Part shown: in pieces, positions 1 through 9,148 of the stretch
How positions within the stretch are numbered: position 1 is the stretch's first letter
Layout: each line of letters starts with the position of its first letter
Origin: Pseudomonadota bacterium
Lineage (GTDB): Bacteria; Desulfobacterota; Desulfovibrionia; Desulfovibrionales; Desulfomicrobiaceae
Reading direction: 5' to 3'
DNA length: 64,000 nucleotides
Assembly: GCA_018902545.1 (NCBI GenBank)
Contig: JAHIQM010000005.1
Location: 124,001 to 188,000 of the forward strand
The notes under the pieces: model-generated
Seen by the model: the letters and a program-made list of their open reading frames with translations, nothing else
The model's database searches: none
What the model was told of the DNA's origin: nothing
Translations under genes and position numbers: made by a program

Positions 1-213
1 TTTGGCTTCGCGGACCATGCCTTCGGCATCCAGGGCGATAACCTCCAGGCTGACCGGTCCCGGCACCAGTTTGCAGATTTCCCCGGCGATTTCGCGCCAG
101 TCGGCAGCTTCCTTGCTCATGAGCGTCGGATTGGTGGTCACCCCGTCCACAAGCCCCATATCCATGGCGGCCCTGATTTCGCTCAGGTTCGCGGTATCGA
201 TGAAAAATTGCAT
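1..213 (-). CDS. transaldolase / fructose-6-phosphate aldolase family protein, N-terminal part
   Basis: The gene runs off the left edge, so only the first 71 codons are visible. The protein begins [13 protein letters not shown] and continues with [16 protein letters not shown], the conserved opening of the small TalC/Fsa-type transaldolases (strand-1 Asp, then the TTNP motif). These are about 215-residue cytoplasmic TIM barrels that transfer dihydroxyacetone units or cleave fructose-6-phosphate; the Schiff-base lysine lies outside the window. A strong Shine-Dalgarno (AGGAGGG) sits 5 bases before the ATG at 213. The minus-strand neighbours 236-1012 lie just upstream and probably share its transcript. 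Family is secure. Whether it is a true transaldolase or an aldolase cannot be decided from this fragment. Confidence 0.9.
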   Translation of the reverse strand, partial: MQFFIDTANLSEIRAAMDMGLVDGVTTNPTLMSKEAADWREIAGEICKLVPGPVSLEVIALDAEGMVREAK

Positions 214-235
214 AATCCCTCCTGGGGTCGGGCTT

Positions 236-487
236 TTAGTCGACCATTTTCAGGTATTTGTCCCGGCATTCATAGCTGCAGAAACACTTGACCTCTTCGC
301 CTTCCTTGATCCTGATGTCCGACTCCTTGGAAACATACGTCCCGCAGACGGGGTCTTTGACCAGCACGCCCTCCTGGGCAAGTTTCTCTTCCTGCTTGTT
401 CTTGACATCGACTTTCTTCTTCTTGTCGTTGGTCACGAGTTTATAAAGAATAAAGCAGGCGACGGCCAGAATGACAAACTTGAGCAT
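236..487 (-). CDS. small membrane-anchored TRASH/YHS-like metal-binding protein
   Basis: An 83-residue protein with one N-terminal membrane segment (about residues 3-18), a lysine-rich linker and a C-terminal Cys motif: DPVCGTYV at about 45-52, then [11 protein letters not shown] near 68-78. This matches the TRASH/YHS domain found in proteins that bind heavy metals or accompany metal transporters. The domain probably faces one side of the inner membrane with the single helix as anchor. It ends 22 bases before the transaldolase gene and starts 3 bases after the folK stop, so it is part of a tight three-gene minus-strand operon. The metal and partner are not evident. Confidence 0.8.
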   Translation of the reverse strand: MLKFVILAVACFILYKLVTNDKKKKVDVKNKQEEKLAQEGVLVKDPVCGTYVSKESDIRIKEGEEVKCFCSYECRDKYLKMVD

Positions 488-490
488 TGT

Positions 491-1012
491 TCACCTCGAG
501 ATGACGTTTGTGGCCTGCAGGATCCGATCTTCTTTCAGTTCATACCGGAGCCGGGACAGCCACTGTGAAGGACAAAGATCCCGGATACGTATTTCCGGGG
601 CCAGGTGCATGAGCGGAACAAGCACGAATGCCCGTTCGAACATGCGCGGATGAGGAATCTGCAGACGCGGAGAATCCCACTGCAGGTCTCCGAAAAGGAG
701 GATATCTATGTCGATGGTCCGCGGACCCCAGCGTTCAGTGCGGACCCTGCCCATCTGTGCTTCGATGCCGGACAGGACATCAAGCAGCTCTTCGGGGGAA
801 AACGCGTCATCGACATTCACGCGCGCAACGCAGTTGGCGAACCAAGCCTGATCACGCATGCCCTGGGGCTCGGTGCGAAAAATCGGAGACACGGCGTCCA
901 CCGCCAGCCCCGCAGCATCATCCAGGGCTTTTACGGCATGTTGAATATTGGCCACGGGATCGCCCATGTTGGACCCCAAGCCGAGATATGCGCGGACGGT
1001 AAGTTTGGGCAT
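491..1012 (-). CDS. folK: 2-amino-4-hydroxy-6-hydroxymethyldihydropteridine pyrophosphokinase (HPPK)
   Basis: This 173-residue protein transfers pyrophosphate from ATP to 6-hydroxymethyl-7,8-dihydropterin, a cytoplasmic step in folate synthesis. The N-terminal YLGLGSNMGD motif, the pterin/ATP-loop region FRTEPQG, and the signature RWGPRTIDIDILLFGD (the two Asp of DIDIL bind Mg) are all present, followed by IPHPRMFERAFVLVPL. Length is normal for the family (about 160-175). It is the first gene of the minus-strand trio and is divergent from the recombinase gene at 1075, so both promoters should lie in the roughly 60 bases between them. Confidence 0.95.
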   Translation of the reverse strand: MPKLTVRAYLGLGSNMGDPVANIQHAVKALDDAAGLAVDAVSPIFRTEPQGMRDQAWFANCVARVNVDDAFSPEELLDVLSGIEAQMGRVRTERWGPRTIDIDILLFGDLQWDSPRLQIPHPRMFERAFVLVPLMHLAPEIRIRDLCPSQWLSRLRYELKEDRILQATNVISR

Positions 1013-1074
1013 TGATCTAAAAAGGTACCTTTTTCAGCTTGTGCAGGCAAGGGGCCAGATGTACCTTGGCGGGA

Positions 1075-1953
1075 ATGCACGAAGAAATCGACGCCTATCT
1101 CCAGCACCTGACCGTCATTCGCGGCCTGGCCGAAAAAACCGTGGAGGCCTATGGCTCGGACCTGCTCTTCTTTCGCGAATTTCTCTCCGAACTGGGCGGC
1201 AGTTTGCACGGCATCGACGAGCACGCCCTCTTCCTTTATATGGTTCACCTGCGCCGCAAGGGGCTCAAAAATACCTCCATGGCCCGCAATCTCTCCAGTC
1301 TGCGCGGCTTTTTCGAATTTATGGTCCAGGAACGGATCATCCCCAGTAGCCCCGCCGCTCTGCTGGACAGTCCCAAGCTGGTCCGTAAATTACCGGAAGT
1401 GCTGTCCCGGAGCGAAGTGACCGCCCTCCTGGCCCGCCCGATCATGACCGACCGCCTGGGATTTCGCGACCGGACCATGCTCGAACTCCTCTATGCCTGC
1501 GGCCTGCGCGTCTCGGAACTGGTGACCCTGGCCGTGCCCGATTTCGACCCCCAGGCCGGACTGCTGCGCGTGCTGGGCAAGGGCAGCAAGGAGCGTTACG
1601 TGCCTCTGCACGACTCTGCGGTGGGCTTTCTCATGGCCTATCTGCGCCAGTGGCGCCCCCTGTTTGGCCCCAAGGCTGACACTGTCTTTCTGAACCGCTC
1701 GGGCCTTGGCCTGTCCAGACAGGGAGTCTGGAAACTGCTGCGCCGCTATGCGCTGGAAGCGGGCATAAATCGGCCCGTCTCGCCGCACACCCTGCGCCAC
1801 TCCTTTGCCACACACCTGCTCGAAGGCGGAGCCGATCTGCGCACCGTGCAGATCCTGCTCGGCCACAGCGACATCATGGCCACGGAAATATACACCCATG
1901 TGCAATCGGCGCGCATGGCCGCCCTGCACCGCAAATTCCACCCCCGATCCTGA
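1075..1953 (+). CDS. tyrosine recombinase XerC/XerD
   Basis: A 292-residue tyrosine recombinase. The N-terminal SAM-like core-binding domain covers about residues 1-90 and the catalytic domain about 110-285. The catalytic set is complete: Arg in CGLRVSEL, Lys in GKGSKERYVPL, the HTLRHSFATH box (His and Arg), GHSDI and the nucleophilic Tyr in TEIYTHV. Size and an ordinary chromosomal setting fit dimer-resolution XerC/D acting at dif rather than a phage integrase. I chose the ATG at 1075 (MHEEIDAYLQ) over an upstream TTG because family members start at the core-binding helix. It ends 1 base before the next gene. XerC and XerD cannot be told apart by eye. Confidence 0.92.
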   Translation: MHEEIDAYLQHLTVIRGLAEKTVEAYGSDLLFFREFLSELGGSLHGIDEHALFLYMVHLRRKGLKNTSMARNLSSLRGFFEFMVQERIIPSSPAALLDSPKLVRKLPEVLSRSEVTALLARPIMTDRLGFRDRTMLELLYACGLRVSELVTLAVPDFDPQAGLLRVLGKGSKERYVPLHDSAVGFLMAYLRQWRPLFGPKADTVFLNRSGLGLSRQGVWKLLRRYALEAGINRPVSPHTLRHSFATHLLEGGADLRTVQILLGHSDIMATEIYTHVQSARMAALHRKFHPRS

Positions 1954-1954
1954 C

Positions 1955-4633
1955 ATGACCAAAGCCGCACCCCAGAAGACTGTCATCACCTGCCATGCCA
2001 ACGCGGATTTCGACGCCCTGGCCTCCATGATCGCTGTCAGCAAGCTCTATCCGGACGCGGTCCTGGTCTTTCCCGGCACCCAGGAAAGCTCGCTCAAGGA
2101 CTACTTCATCCAGAGCGCCATATACCTCTTTAATTTCAAGACCATGAAGGACATCAACCCGCAGGAGGTTGAACTGCTGGTAGTGGTGGACACCAGGCAG
2201 CGCTCGCGGCTTTCGCATGTCGAGCCCCTGTTCGAACTGCCGAAACTTGAAATTCACCTTTACGACCACCACCCGGCCACCGACGGCGCCCTGGTCGCAA
2301 GCGTGGACATCTTCCGCCCCTGGGGTGCGACCACGTCCATCATTATAGAAAGACTGCGCGAAGAATCCCTGACCGTCACTCCCGACGAAGCAACCATCAT
2401 GGGCCTTGGCATCTTCGAAGACACGGGCGGGTTCACCTTCAATTCGACCACCGAGCACGATTTCGCGGCTGCGGGCTGGCTGCGGACCATGGGCATGGAT
2501 CTCGACGTCATCCGCGACATCATGAGCCGCGAGCTGTCCACGGAACAGGTCGCCATCCTGTCCGAGCTCATCGACTCTGCCACCACGCACACCATCAACG
2601 GGGTGGACATCGTCATTGCCGAGGTCATCCTCGACGCCTATGTCGGCGACTTCGCCCTCTTGACTCACAAGCTCATGGACATGGAAAACATCCGCGTCCT
2701 GTTCGCCATCGGACACATGGGCGACCGCATCCAACTCGTGGCCCGCAGCAAGGTCCAGGAAGTCGACGTGGGGGTGGTCTGTTCGTCTTTCGGCGGCGGA
2801 GGGCACATTTACGCCGCCTCTGCATCCATCAAGGATCGCACGATATCTCAGGTAAAGGATGAGCTTTTTGCCCTGCTCTACTCCCTCATCAACCCGCAGA
2901 TGGTCGTGCGGGACTTCATGTCCGCGCCCGTGGTGCGCATCAAGGCGGCGCAGAGCGTGGCCCAGGCGGCGGAAGTGATGGTCAGGTACGGGCTAAAAGC
3001 CCTGCCCGTGGTTGAATACGGGGACCAGGTTTGCGGCATCATTGAGAACAGCGTGGCTGAAAAGGCCGTCGGGCACGGGCTGGGCGCGGAGCGGGTCACG
3101 GAATACATGCTGGAAGATTTCCTCTTCGTGACCGAGGAGCAGGATCTTTACCAGGTCATGGAGATCATCCTGGGACACCGCCAGCGCCTGGTTCCGGTGC
3201 TGCGGGAACAGGAACTGGTCGGGGTCATCACGCGCACCGACCTTATAAACCTCATGGTTCAGGAGCCGGCGCGCATCCCCGACTCCCTGCTTTCGGACAG
3301 GCGGCAGGAAAAGAACATCCGCCAACTTCTTCTCGAACGCCTGCCCAAGGACATCATCGCCCTGCTGCAGCTTGCCGGGCGAACCGGACAGGAGCTGGGC
3401 GTTGAGGTCTACGCCGTGGGCGGATTCGTGCGCGACATGCTGCTGGGCAATCCCAATGACGACATCGACCTTGTCGTGGAGGGGGACGGCGTCCTCTTCG
3501 CCCAGGATCTGGGGCGCAAACTCGGGGCGCGGGTGCGCCCGCACCTCAAGTTCCGCACTGCGGTGCTCATCCTGCCGGGCGGCCAGAAAATCGACGTGGC
3601 CACGGCCCGCCTGGAGTATTATGAGTACCCCGCCGCCCTGCCCATCGTCGAGCTGTCGTCCCTGAAGATGGACCTTTATCGCCGCGATTTCTCCATCAAC
3701 ACTCTGGCCATCCACATCTGCCCGCCCCACTTCGGGCGACTGGTGGACTTCTTCGGCGGCCAGCAGGATTTGAAAGACGGTGTGATCCGCGTCCTGCACT
3801 CACTGTCCTTCGTGGAGGACCCGACCCGCATCATCCGCGCCATCCGTTTCGAGCAACGCTTCCAATTCAAAATCGGCGGCCAGACGGAGCGGCTTATCAA
3901 GAACGCCGTGCGTCTGAACATCTTCCAGAAGCTTTCCGGGGCGCGCATCCGGCACGAACTGCGCCTGCTGACCGAGGACAGCGCCCCCCTCGATGCCCTC
4001 ATCCGCATGCGCGACCTGAGCCTTTTGCAGGAGATTCATCCCTTGCTGAGCTTCCCCCAGACCAAGGAAGCCCTGCTCGAAGAGATCGAAAAGATCATCA
4101 CCTGGTACAAGCTCCTTTTCCGCGAACAGTCGCCGGACATCTGGATCGTCTATTTCCTGGGACTGGTGTCCGGTTTCGACGCGCAGCAGGTCCGGGCCCT
4201 GACCACGCGCCTGCAGTTTGCGCCCAAGAGGATCGAGCTTGTGGAGTCCACCCGCCGCCAGTTGCGCTACGTGGCCATGCAGCTGGCGCAGTGGGAGAAA
4301 AACAAGGGCAAGCCCGCTGACCTGCACGAGATACTCTCCCCCCTGTCTCTGGAGGGGCTGCTCTACACCATGGCCAAGCAGCGCAAGCCGGGCCAGAAGA
4401 AGGCCGTCTCCCACTACCTGACCCACCTGCAGGATGTAGGCATCCAGGTTACGGGGGCGGATATAAAGGATATGGGGCTGGAGCCGGGGCCGCACTTCGC
4501 GAGCATCCTGCGCGCGGTGAAGCGTGCCGTCCTCAACGGCGAAGTGCGCACGCGGGATGAGCAGATGGGCTACGCCAGGCGCATGGGCAGGTCGCTGCAA
4601 GGCGGCAATCCTGCCCCCAAAGCCGTTTCTTGA
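1955..4633 (+). CDS. DHH phosphoesterase - CBS pair - tRNA nucleotidyltransferase/poly(A) polymerase fusion
   Basis: An 892-residue three-part protein. Residues 1 to about 310 are a DHH/DHHA1 phosphoesterase: CHANADFDALAS, the DHH motif in LYDHHPATDG, and GGGGHIYAAS, the DHHA1 nucleic-acid handle. About 320-440 are two CBS repeats (VRDFMSAPVV and VTEYMLEDFL) that would bind adenosine nucleotides. From about 470 onward is a class II nucleotidyltransferase, with VGGFVRDMLLG and the metal-binding DDIDLVV, then a head-domain RRDFSINTLA motif. Such fusions are known in deltaproteobacteria, where the C-terminal part is thought to add A (or CCA) to tRNA 3' ends. The DHH substrate is unknown. It starts 1 base after the recombinase stop, so the two are co-transcribed. 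Confidence 0.93.
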   Translation: MTKAAPQKTVITCHANADFDALASMIAVSKLYPDAVLVFPGTQESSLKDYFIQSAIYLFNFKTMKDINPQEVELLVVVDTRQRSRLSHVEPLFELPKLEIHLYDHHPATDGALVASVDIFRPWGATTSIIIERLREESLTVTPDEATIMGLGIFEDTGGFTFNSTTEHDFAAAGWLRTMGMDLDVIRDIMSRELSTEQVAILSELIDSATTHTINGVDIVIAEVILDAYVGDFALLTHKLMDMENIRVLFAIGHMGDRIQLVARSKVQEVDVGVVCSSFGGGGHIYAASASIKDRTISQVKDELFALLYSLINPQMVVRDFMSAPVVRIKAAQSVAQAAEVMVRYGLKALPVVEYGDQVCGIIENSVAEKAVGHGLGAERVTEYMLEDFLFVTEEQDLYQVMEIILGHRQRLVPVLREQELVGVITRTDLINLMVQEPARIPDSLLSDRRQEKNIRQLLLERLPKDIIALLQLAGRTGQELGVEVYAVGGFVRDMLLGNPNDDIDLVVEGDGVLFAQDLGRKLGARVRPHLKFRTAVLILPGGQKIDVATARLEYYEYPAALPIVELSSLKMDLYRRDFSINTLAIHICPPHFGRLVDFFGGQQDLKDGVIRVLHSLSFVEDPTRIIRAIRFEQRFQFKIGGQTERLIKNAVRLNIFQKLSGARIRHELRLLTEDSAPLDALIRMRDLSLLQEIHPLLSFPQTKEALLEEIEKIITWYKLLFREQSPDIWIVYFLGLVSGFDAQQVRALTTRLQFAPKRIELVESTRRQLRYVAMQLAQWEKNKGKPADLHEILSPLSLEGLLYTMAKQRKPGQKKAVSHYLTHLQDVGIQVTGADIKDMGLEPGPHFASILRAVKRAVLNGEVRTRDEQMGYARRMGRSLQGGNPAPKAVS

Positions 4634-4726
4634 CCAAAGCAAGGCAATTCTTTAACGATTTTTTGTCATTTTGGCTTGTCGGAAAACTTTTCGGGAAATC
4701 ATCATTTTACCAGGTTTGGAGGTCGT

Positions 4727-5467
4727 ATGCGTACACGAATTGCTCTTGTTCTGCTGGCTCTTTTCCTTATGGCCGGAAACGCTTTGGCCAAAGATGTCGT
4801 CTTTGCGGTGGATGCCACCTATCCGCCCATGGAAATGATCAACGCCGACAAAGACATCGTGGGCTTTGGTCCCGAAGTCGTCATGGCCATGGGCAAGGCC
4901 GGCGGCTTCAACCCGATCCTCAAGAACACCGCCTGGGACGGCATCTTCGCTGGCCTTGCCGCAGGCAAGTACGACGCCATCGCCTCCTCGGTCTCCATCA
5001 CCGAGGAGCGCAAGCAGAACATGGATTTTTCCGACCCCTACTTTGAAGTGAAGCAGGGCGTCATCGTTCCCAAGGGCTCCGCCATCGCTTCCGTGGCCGA
5101 CCTGGCCGGCAAGACCGTGGCTTCCCAGATGGGCACCACCGGCTATTTTGTGTGCAAGAAGATCGAAGGCGCCACCGCCAAGTCCTACGACGAGATCGGC
5201 CTGGCCGTGGAAGACCTTTATAATGGTCGCATCGACGCCGTCATCGCCGACGACACCGTGGCTTCCAACTACGCCCTGCAGCACGAGCAGTATTCCCAGA
5301 AGCTGACCCTGGCCTTCCTCATCGCCCCCGAATCTCCGGAATACCTGGGCTTCGCCGTGAACAAGGGCAACCAGGAAATCATCGACCTGCTCAACTCCGC
5401 CCTGGCCGCCATCAAGGCAAATGGCGAGTACGACAAGATCTACGCCAAATGGTTCGGATCCAGATAA
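4727..5467 (+). CDS. polar amino-acid ABC transporter, periplasmic substrate-binding protein
   Basis: A 246-residue SBP family 3 protein. A cleavable signal peptide (MRTRIALVLLALFLMAGNALA) is followed by VVFAVDATYPPMEMI, the opening strand of amino-acid binders, and by GLAAGKYDAIASSVSITEER and DFSDPYF, the ligand-contacting hinge region. It would capture a polar amino acid in the periplasm for the permease and ATPase encoded next. The exact ligand cannot be read from sequence. GGAGG 5 bases before the ATG at 4727 fixes the start. A terminator hairpin follows directly, so this abundant component is probably made in excess of the membrane parts. Confidence 0.93.
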   Translation: MRTRIALVLLALFLMAGNALAKDVVFAVDATYPPMEMINADKDIVGFGPEVVMAMGKAGGFNPILKNTAWDGIFAGLAAGKYDAIASSVSITEERKQNMDFSDPYFEVKQGVIVPKGSAIASVADLAGKTVASQMGTTGYFVCKKIEGATAKSYDEIGLAVEDLYNGRIDAVIADDTVASNYALQHEQYSQKLTLAFLIAPESPEYLGFAVNKGNQEIIDLLNSALAAIKANGEYDKIYAKWFGSR

Positions 5468-5473
5468 TGTCAT

Positions 5474-5503
5474 AAACCGGGGCCAACGCCCCGGTTTTCC
5501 TTT
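5474..5503 (+). terminator. Rho-independent terminator/attenuator after the binding-protein gene
   Basis: AAACCGGGG and CCCCGGTTT pair across a 6-base loop, followed by TTCCTTTTTC. It stands between the binding-protein gene and the permease gene of one transporter. Partial read-through is therefore likely and would set the usual excess of binding protein. Confidence 0.8.
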
Positions 5504-5533
5504 TTCTTTCCAGCGAGTACGACAAGGCCAGTC

Positions 5534-6340
5534 ATGAACCCACAATTTTCCAATAAACCCGTCAAGATCGACATCGGTGACGGCGCCGCCATCCCCCTCA
5601 AAAAGGATTCGGGCCTTTTCAACGCCTGGTGGCTGACGTTCTTCGGGGCCATAGGCATCATCATCTATCTCTGCGTGACGAAGCCCGATCCCTACTGGCG
5701 GATTCTGCAATTTCTTCCCGACGGAATCCTGGTCACGTTCCAGGTCACGATCCTGTCCATCCTGCTCTCGCTGGTAATCGGTCTCTTCACGGGCCTGGGC
5801 CGGCTGTCGCGCAACAAGGTCATCAACCTCATCGCCTCGACCTATGTCGAAGTCATCCGCGGCATCCCTCTTTTGGTGCAGCTGTTCTACATCTACTACG
5901 CCCTTGGTCGTCTCGAACTTTTCAAAGGGCTGCCGCCCATGACCGCAGCCGTGGTCGCCATGAGCATCTGCTATGGCGCCTACATGGGCGAAGTGTTCCG
6001 GGCCGGCATCGACTCCATCGACAAGGGCCAGGCTGAAGCGGCCAGATCCCTGGGCTTCACCCGCGCCCAGACCATGATCTATGTGATCCTGCCCCAGGCC
6101 TGGCGGACCATCCTTCCGCCCGTGGGCAACGAGTTCATCGCCCTTTTGAAAGACAGCTCCCTGGTCTCCATCCTGGCCGTGTCGGATCTGTTGCGCCGGG
6201 GCCGGGAATTCGCCAGTGAATCCTTTCTGTATTTCGAGACCTACACCATGGTGGCTCTTGTCTACCTGGTCATCACGCTCTTCCTGTCCAAGGGCGTCAG
6301 CAAAATGGAGCAGAGGTTGAACTATTATGAACGCGACTAG
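5534..6340 (+). CDS. polar amino-acid ABC transporter, permease
   Basis: A 268-residue HisM/GlnP-type permease. After a soluble N-terminal stretch of about 30 residues it has one extra membrane segment and then the family core. The EAA loop is clear ([22 protein letters not shown] is the coupling region, with EAARSLG and the ILPQA end), and [12 protein letters not shown] is the N-terminal family signature. It overlaps the ATPase gene by 14 bases, which implies translational coupling. It forms the membrane channel of the uptake system with the products of 4727-5467 and 6327-7067. Confidence 0.93.
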   Translation: MNPQFSNKPVKIDIGDGAAIPLKKDSGLFNAWWLTFFGAIGIIIYLCVTKPDPYWRILQFLPDGILVTFQVTILSILLSLVIGLFTGLGRLSRNKVINLIASTYVEVIRGIPLLVQLFYIYYALGRLELFKGLPPMTAAVVAMSICYGAYMGEVFRAGIDSIDKGQAEAARSLGFTRAQTMIYVILPQAWRTILPPVGNEFIALLKDSSLVSILAVSDLLRRGREFASESFLYFETYTMVALVYLVITLFLSKGVSKMEQRLNYYERD

Positions 6341-7067
6341 GCCCATCATCGAGATCAAGAACGTCTACAAGTTCTTTGGCCAGTTGCAGGCATTGCACGA
6401 TGTCAGCCTGTCCATCAATTCCGGGGAGAAGGTGGTCATCATCGGGCCCAGCGGATCGGGAAAGTCCACCCTGCTACGCTCCATCAACCGCCTGGAGACC
6501 ATCGACAGCGGCAGCATCCTGGTCGACGGCAAGGACGTGAACTCCAAGGTCAACGATATCAACCTGATCCGCCAGGAATTGGGCATGGTCTTCCAGAGCT
6601 TCAACCTCTTTCCGCACAAGACGGTCATAGGCAACCTGACCATGGCGCCCATGAAACTGAAAAAAGTGTCGGAGCTCGAAGCCAGGACGCGGGCCCTCAG
6701 CCTCTTGGACAAGGTCGGCATCCGGGAGAAGGCCGAGGTCTATCCGGCCATGCTCTCCGGCGGGCAGCAGCAGCGCGTGGCCATTGCCCGCGCCCTGGCC
6801 ATGAACCCCAAGATCATGCTCTTCGACGAGCCCACCTCGGCCCTTGATCCGGAAATGATCGGCGAGGTTCTGGACGTCATGGTCACCCTGGCACGGGAGG
6901 GCATGACCATGGTCGTGGTCACCCACGAGATGGGATTTGCCCGCGAGGTAGCCGACCGGGTCATCTTCATGGACCACGGGCAGATCGTGGAGACGGGCAC
7001 TCCGGAGCATTTCTTCACCAGCCCGGAACATCCGCGCACCCAGAAATTCCTGAGCCAGATCCTGTAG
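6327..7067 (+). CDS. polar amino-acid ABC transporter, ATP-binding protein
   Basis: A 246-residue ABC ATPase of the GlnQ/HisP type. Walker A is GPSGSGKST, the Q-loop lies in [11 protein letters not shown], the signature is [15 protein letters not shown], Walker B is [14 protein letters not shown], and the switch His is in [16 protein letters not shown]. It powers import through the permease whose gene it overlaps. Length and all motifs are normal for polar amino-acid transporters. The next gene begins 2 bases after its stop. Confidence 0.96.
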   Translation: MNATRPIIEIKNVYKFFGQLQALHDVSLSINSGEKVVIIGPSGSGKSTLLRSINRLETIDSGSILVDGKDVNSKVNDINLIRQELGMVFQSFNLFPHKTVIGNLTMAPMKLKKVSELEARTRALSLLDKVGIREKAEVYPAMLSGGQQQRVAIARALAMNPKIMLFDEPTSALDPEMIGEVLDVMVTLAREGMTMVVVTHEMGFAREVADRVIFMDHGQIVETGTPEHFFTSPEHPRTQKFLSQIL

Positions 7068-7069
7068 CT

Positions 7070-7558
7070 ATGAAGACAATCCACGCCCCCTGGCGCATCA
7101 ACTACATTCTGGGCCCCAAACCCGATGCTTGCGTCTTCTGCCTGCCCGAGTCCGCGGGCGGCGATGCGGAGCGCTTCGTGCTGCACCGCGCCGAACACTG
7201 TTTCGTGATCATGAACATCTTCCCCTACTCGAGCGGACACCTCATGGTCACCCCGTACCGGCACGTCAGCAACATCACCGCGCTTGATGCGAGGGAATGT
7301 CATGAGATTATGGACTATGTACAAAAGTGCGCTTTTATCCTAGAACAGGCGTTCAATCCGCACGGAATAAATATTGGGGTGAATATAGGCGAGGCGGCCG
7401 GTGCGGGGATCCGGGAACACCTGCATGTGCACCTGGTGCCGCGCTGGAACGGAGACCACTCCTTCATGGCCGTCATGTCGGAAACAAGCGTTCTGCCCGA
7501 ACATCTGCGTTCGACCTATGAACGGCTGAAGCCCTTTTTCAACAACCTTCAACGGTAG
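7070..7558 (+). CDS. HIT-family nucleotide hydrolase/transferase
   Basis: A 162-residue histidine-triad protein. The active-site motif HLHVHLVPRW gives the His-x-His-x-His triad, and NIFPYSSGHLMVTPYRHV is the conserved nucleotide-pocket strand. An N-terminal CVFC pair with later His residues suggests the zinc site seen in bacterial Ap4A phosphorylase-like HIT proteins. It probably acts on Ap4A or other dinucleoside polyphosphates. It begins 2 bases after the transporter ATPase stop and is followed closely by lapA, so it belongs to the same long rightward operon. Confidence 0.92.
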   Translation: MKTIHAPWRINYILGPKPDACVFCLPESAGGDAERFVLHRAEHCFVIMNIFPYSSGHLMVTPYRHVSNITALDARECHEIMDYVQKCAFILEQAFNPHGINIGVNIGEAAGAGIREHLHVHLVPRWNGDHSFMAVMSETSVLPEHLRSTYERLKPFFNNLQR

Positions 7559-7569
7559 AGGTGATACGG

Positions 7570-7917
7570 ATGCGATATCTCAAGGTGTTGGGGCTGGTAG
7601 CCCTTTTCTTCTTCTCCATGCTCTTCTTTGTTCAAAACCATGAGATCCTGATCCAGGAACTGGCACTGCAGCTCAAGGTCTTCGGCTGGCAGTACCAGAC
7701 CGAGGCCATGCCGTTCTACCTGATCATCCTCATGGCTTTTGTGATCGGTTCCCTGCTCTGCACCTGTTATTTCTTCCTGGAAAAGGTCCGCCTGTCCAAG
7801 CAGTGCCGCCAGTACAGGAAGGAAGTGGACGCCCTGGAGCGCGAAGTGGCCTCCCTGCGCCCCAAGACCATGGACGAGTACACCACTCAGGAATCCACCG
7901 AGAACATCCAGAATTGA
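7570..7917 (+). CDS. lapA: LapA-family (DUF1049) inner-membrane protein
   Basis: A 115-residue protein with two membrane segments (about residues 6-24 and 46-70) and a C-terminal coiled-coil tail (LSKQCRQYRKEVDALEREVA). This is the LapA layout; in enterobacteria LapA works with LapB in controlling lipopolysaccharide assembly. I use the ATG at 7570, preceded by AGAGGTG at 6 bases, rather than a GTG nine bases earlier. A LapB-like gene lies 1.2 kb downstream with an epimerase gene between them, which supports an envelope role. Confidence 0.82.
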   Translation: MRYLKVLGLVALFFFSMLFFVQNHEILIQELALQLKVFGWQYQTEAMPFYLIILMAFVIGSLLCTCYFFLEKVRLSKQCRQYRKEVDALEREVASLRPKTMDEYTTQESTENIQN

Positions 7918-8009
7918 GCATCCGGCACGATCCGTCGTTCCCTCTGCTGTCACGCGTCCCAAGGCTCATCGCTACGGGACGCAATTTTTTTCCTCATATC
8001 GGGTAAATC

Positions 8010-9026
8010 ATGAATCAACCATTCCCCTCTCTTGAATCCCAGCGCCATTGGCTGATCACCGGCGTGGCCGGATTCATCGGCTCTAACCTGCTGGAGACTC
8101 TGCTGTGCAACGGCCAGCAGGTCACCGGCCTGGACAATTTTTCCACCGGCCACCGCAAAAACCTCGACGAAGTCCGGCTGAGCGTCACGCCCGAACAATG
8201 GGCCAGCTTCCGTTTCATCGAAGGTGACATCCGCGACCCGCAAACGTGCGTGGATGCGTGCGGAGGGGTTGATTTCGTCCTGCATCAGGCGGCGCTTGGC
8301 TCCGTGCCGCGCTCCATCGTGGACCCACTGCTGACCAACGCCAACAACGTGACCGGCTTTTTGAACATGCTGGTCGCCGCCAAGGACTGCGGGGTTTCCC
8401 GGTTCGTATACGCGGCCTCAAGCTCCACCTACGGCGACCACCCCGGCCTGCCCAAGGTCGAGGAGCATATAGGCAAGCCCCTGTCCCCGTACGCGGTGAC
8501 CAAATACGTCAACGAGCTCTACGCCGAGGTTTTCGTAAAAACCTACGACATGGACTGCGTGGGGCTGCGCTACTTCAACGTCTTCGGCAAGCGCCAGGAC
8601 CCCGAGGGCGCCTATGCGGCGGTCATCCCCAAATGGTTCGCGGGCCTCCTGCGCGGGGAAACTGTCTGGATCAACGGCGACGGTGAGACCAGCCGCGATT
8701 TCTGCTTCATCGACAATTGCGTTCAGGCCAACATCCTGGCAGCTTGCGCCATGGCCCCCGTTGCCGGGGAAGTGTTCAACGTGGCCTTCGGACAGCGCAC
8801 CTCACTGAACGAACTGTTTTTCCTCATCCGTGACGAGGCCGCCAAGTTCGTTCCCGGCTGCGCACAGGCCCAACCCTCGCACCGTGATTTCCGGGCCGGG
8901 GACGTCCGCCATTCTCTGGCCGACATCTCCAAAAGCAGCCGACTGCTTGGCTACGACCCGGTCTGGGACGTCCGCCAGGGTCTGGCGCAGGCTGGCGGTT
9001 GGTATGCGAAGCATTTGGGGGCGTGA
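8010..9026 (+). CDS. NAD-dependent epimerase, WbpP-like UDP-N-acetylhexosamine 4-epimerase
   Basis: A 338-residue extended short-chain dehydrogenase. The Rossmann motif GVAGFIGSN binds [11 protein letters not shown] carries the catalytic Ser/Thr strand, and YAVTKYVNE is the YxxxK pair. The opening ([35 protein letters not shown]) resembles WbpP/TviC, which interconvert UDP-GlcNAc and UDP-GalNAc or their uronic acids for surface polysaccharide. Its place between lapA and lapB agrees with envelope sugar supply. Its stop codon lies inside a tandem repeat (9021-9075). The substrate assignment is by resemblance only. Confidence 0.88.
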   Translation: MNQPFPSLESQRHWLITGVAGFIGSNLLETLLCNGQQVTGLDNFSTGHRKNLDEVRLSVTPEQWASFRFIEGDIRDPQTCVDACGGVDFVLHQAALGSVPRSIVDPLLTNANNVTGFLNMLVAAKDCGVSRFVYAASSSTYGDHPGLPKVEEHIGKPLSPYAVTKYVNELYAEVFVKTYDMDCVGLRYFNVFGKRQDPEGAYAAVIPKWFAGLLRGETVWINGDGETSRDFCFIDNCVQANILAACAMAPVAGEVFNVAFGQRTSLNELFFLIRDEAAKFVPGCAQAQPSHRDFRAGDVRHSLADISKSSRLLGYDPVWDVRQGLAQAGGWYAKHLGA

Positions 9027-9075
9027 GGCGTAATGCGTGATGCGTGAGGCGTAATGCGTGATGTGTGAGGCGTAG
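9021..9075. repeat. 21-bp tandem repeat, two full copies plus a partial third
   Basis: A 21-bp unit beginning GCGTGAGGCGTAATG occurs perfectly at 9021-9041 and 9042-9062, and a degenerate part continues to 9075. The first unit overlaps the last codons and stop of the epimerase gene. Related ATGCGTGA words recur at 31009-31140. No ORF or known family explains it. Confidence 0.9.
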
Positions 9076-9148
9076 TTTGTACGTTGAGAGGTTTTTGGAT
9101 GGGCCAGTGGCCTTGATTTTTTGATTGGTTCACCCTGGAGAATATTTC

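Noticed and set aside
1075-1953. Phage integrase as a mobility gene
   Set aside because: Length, motifs and operon with a tRNA-processing gene fit the housekeeping XerC/D recombinase.
4652-6358. A long open frame opposite the ABC transporter genes
   Set aside because: It is rich in Gly, His, Asp and Val as expected of an antisense frame in GC-rich coding DNA, and the other strand encodes clear transporter proteins.
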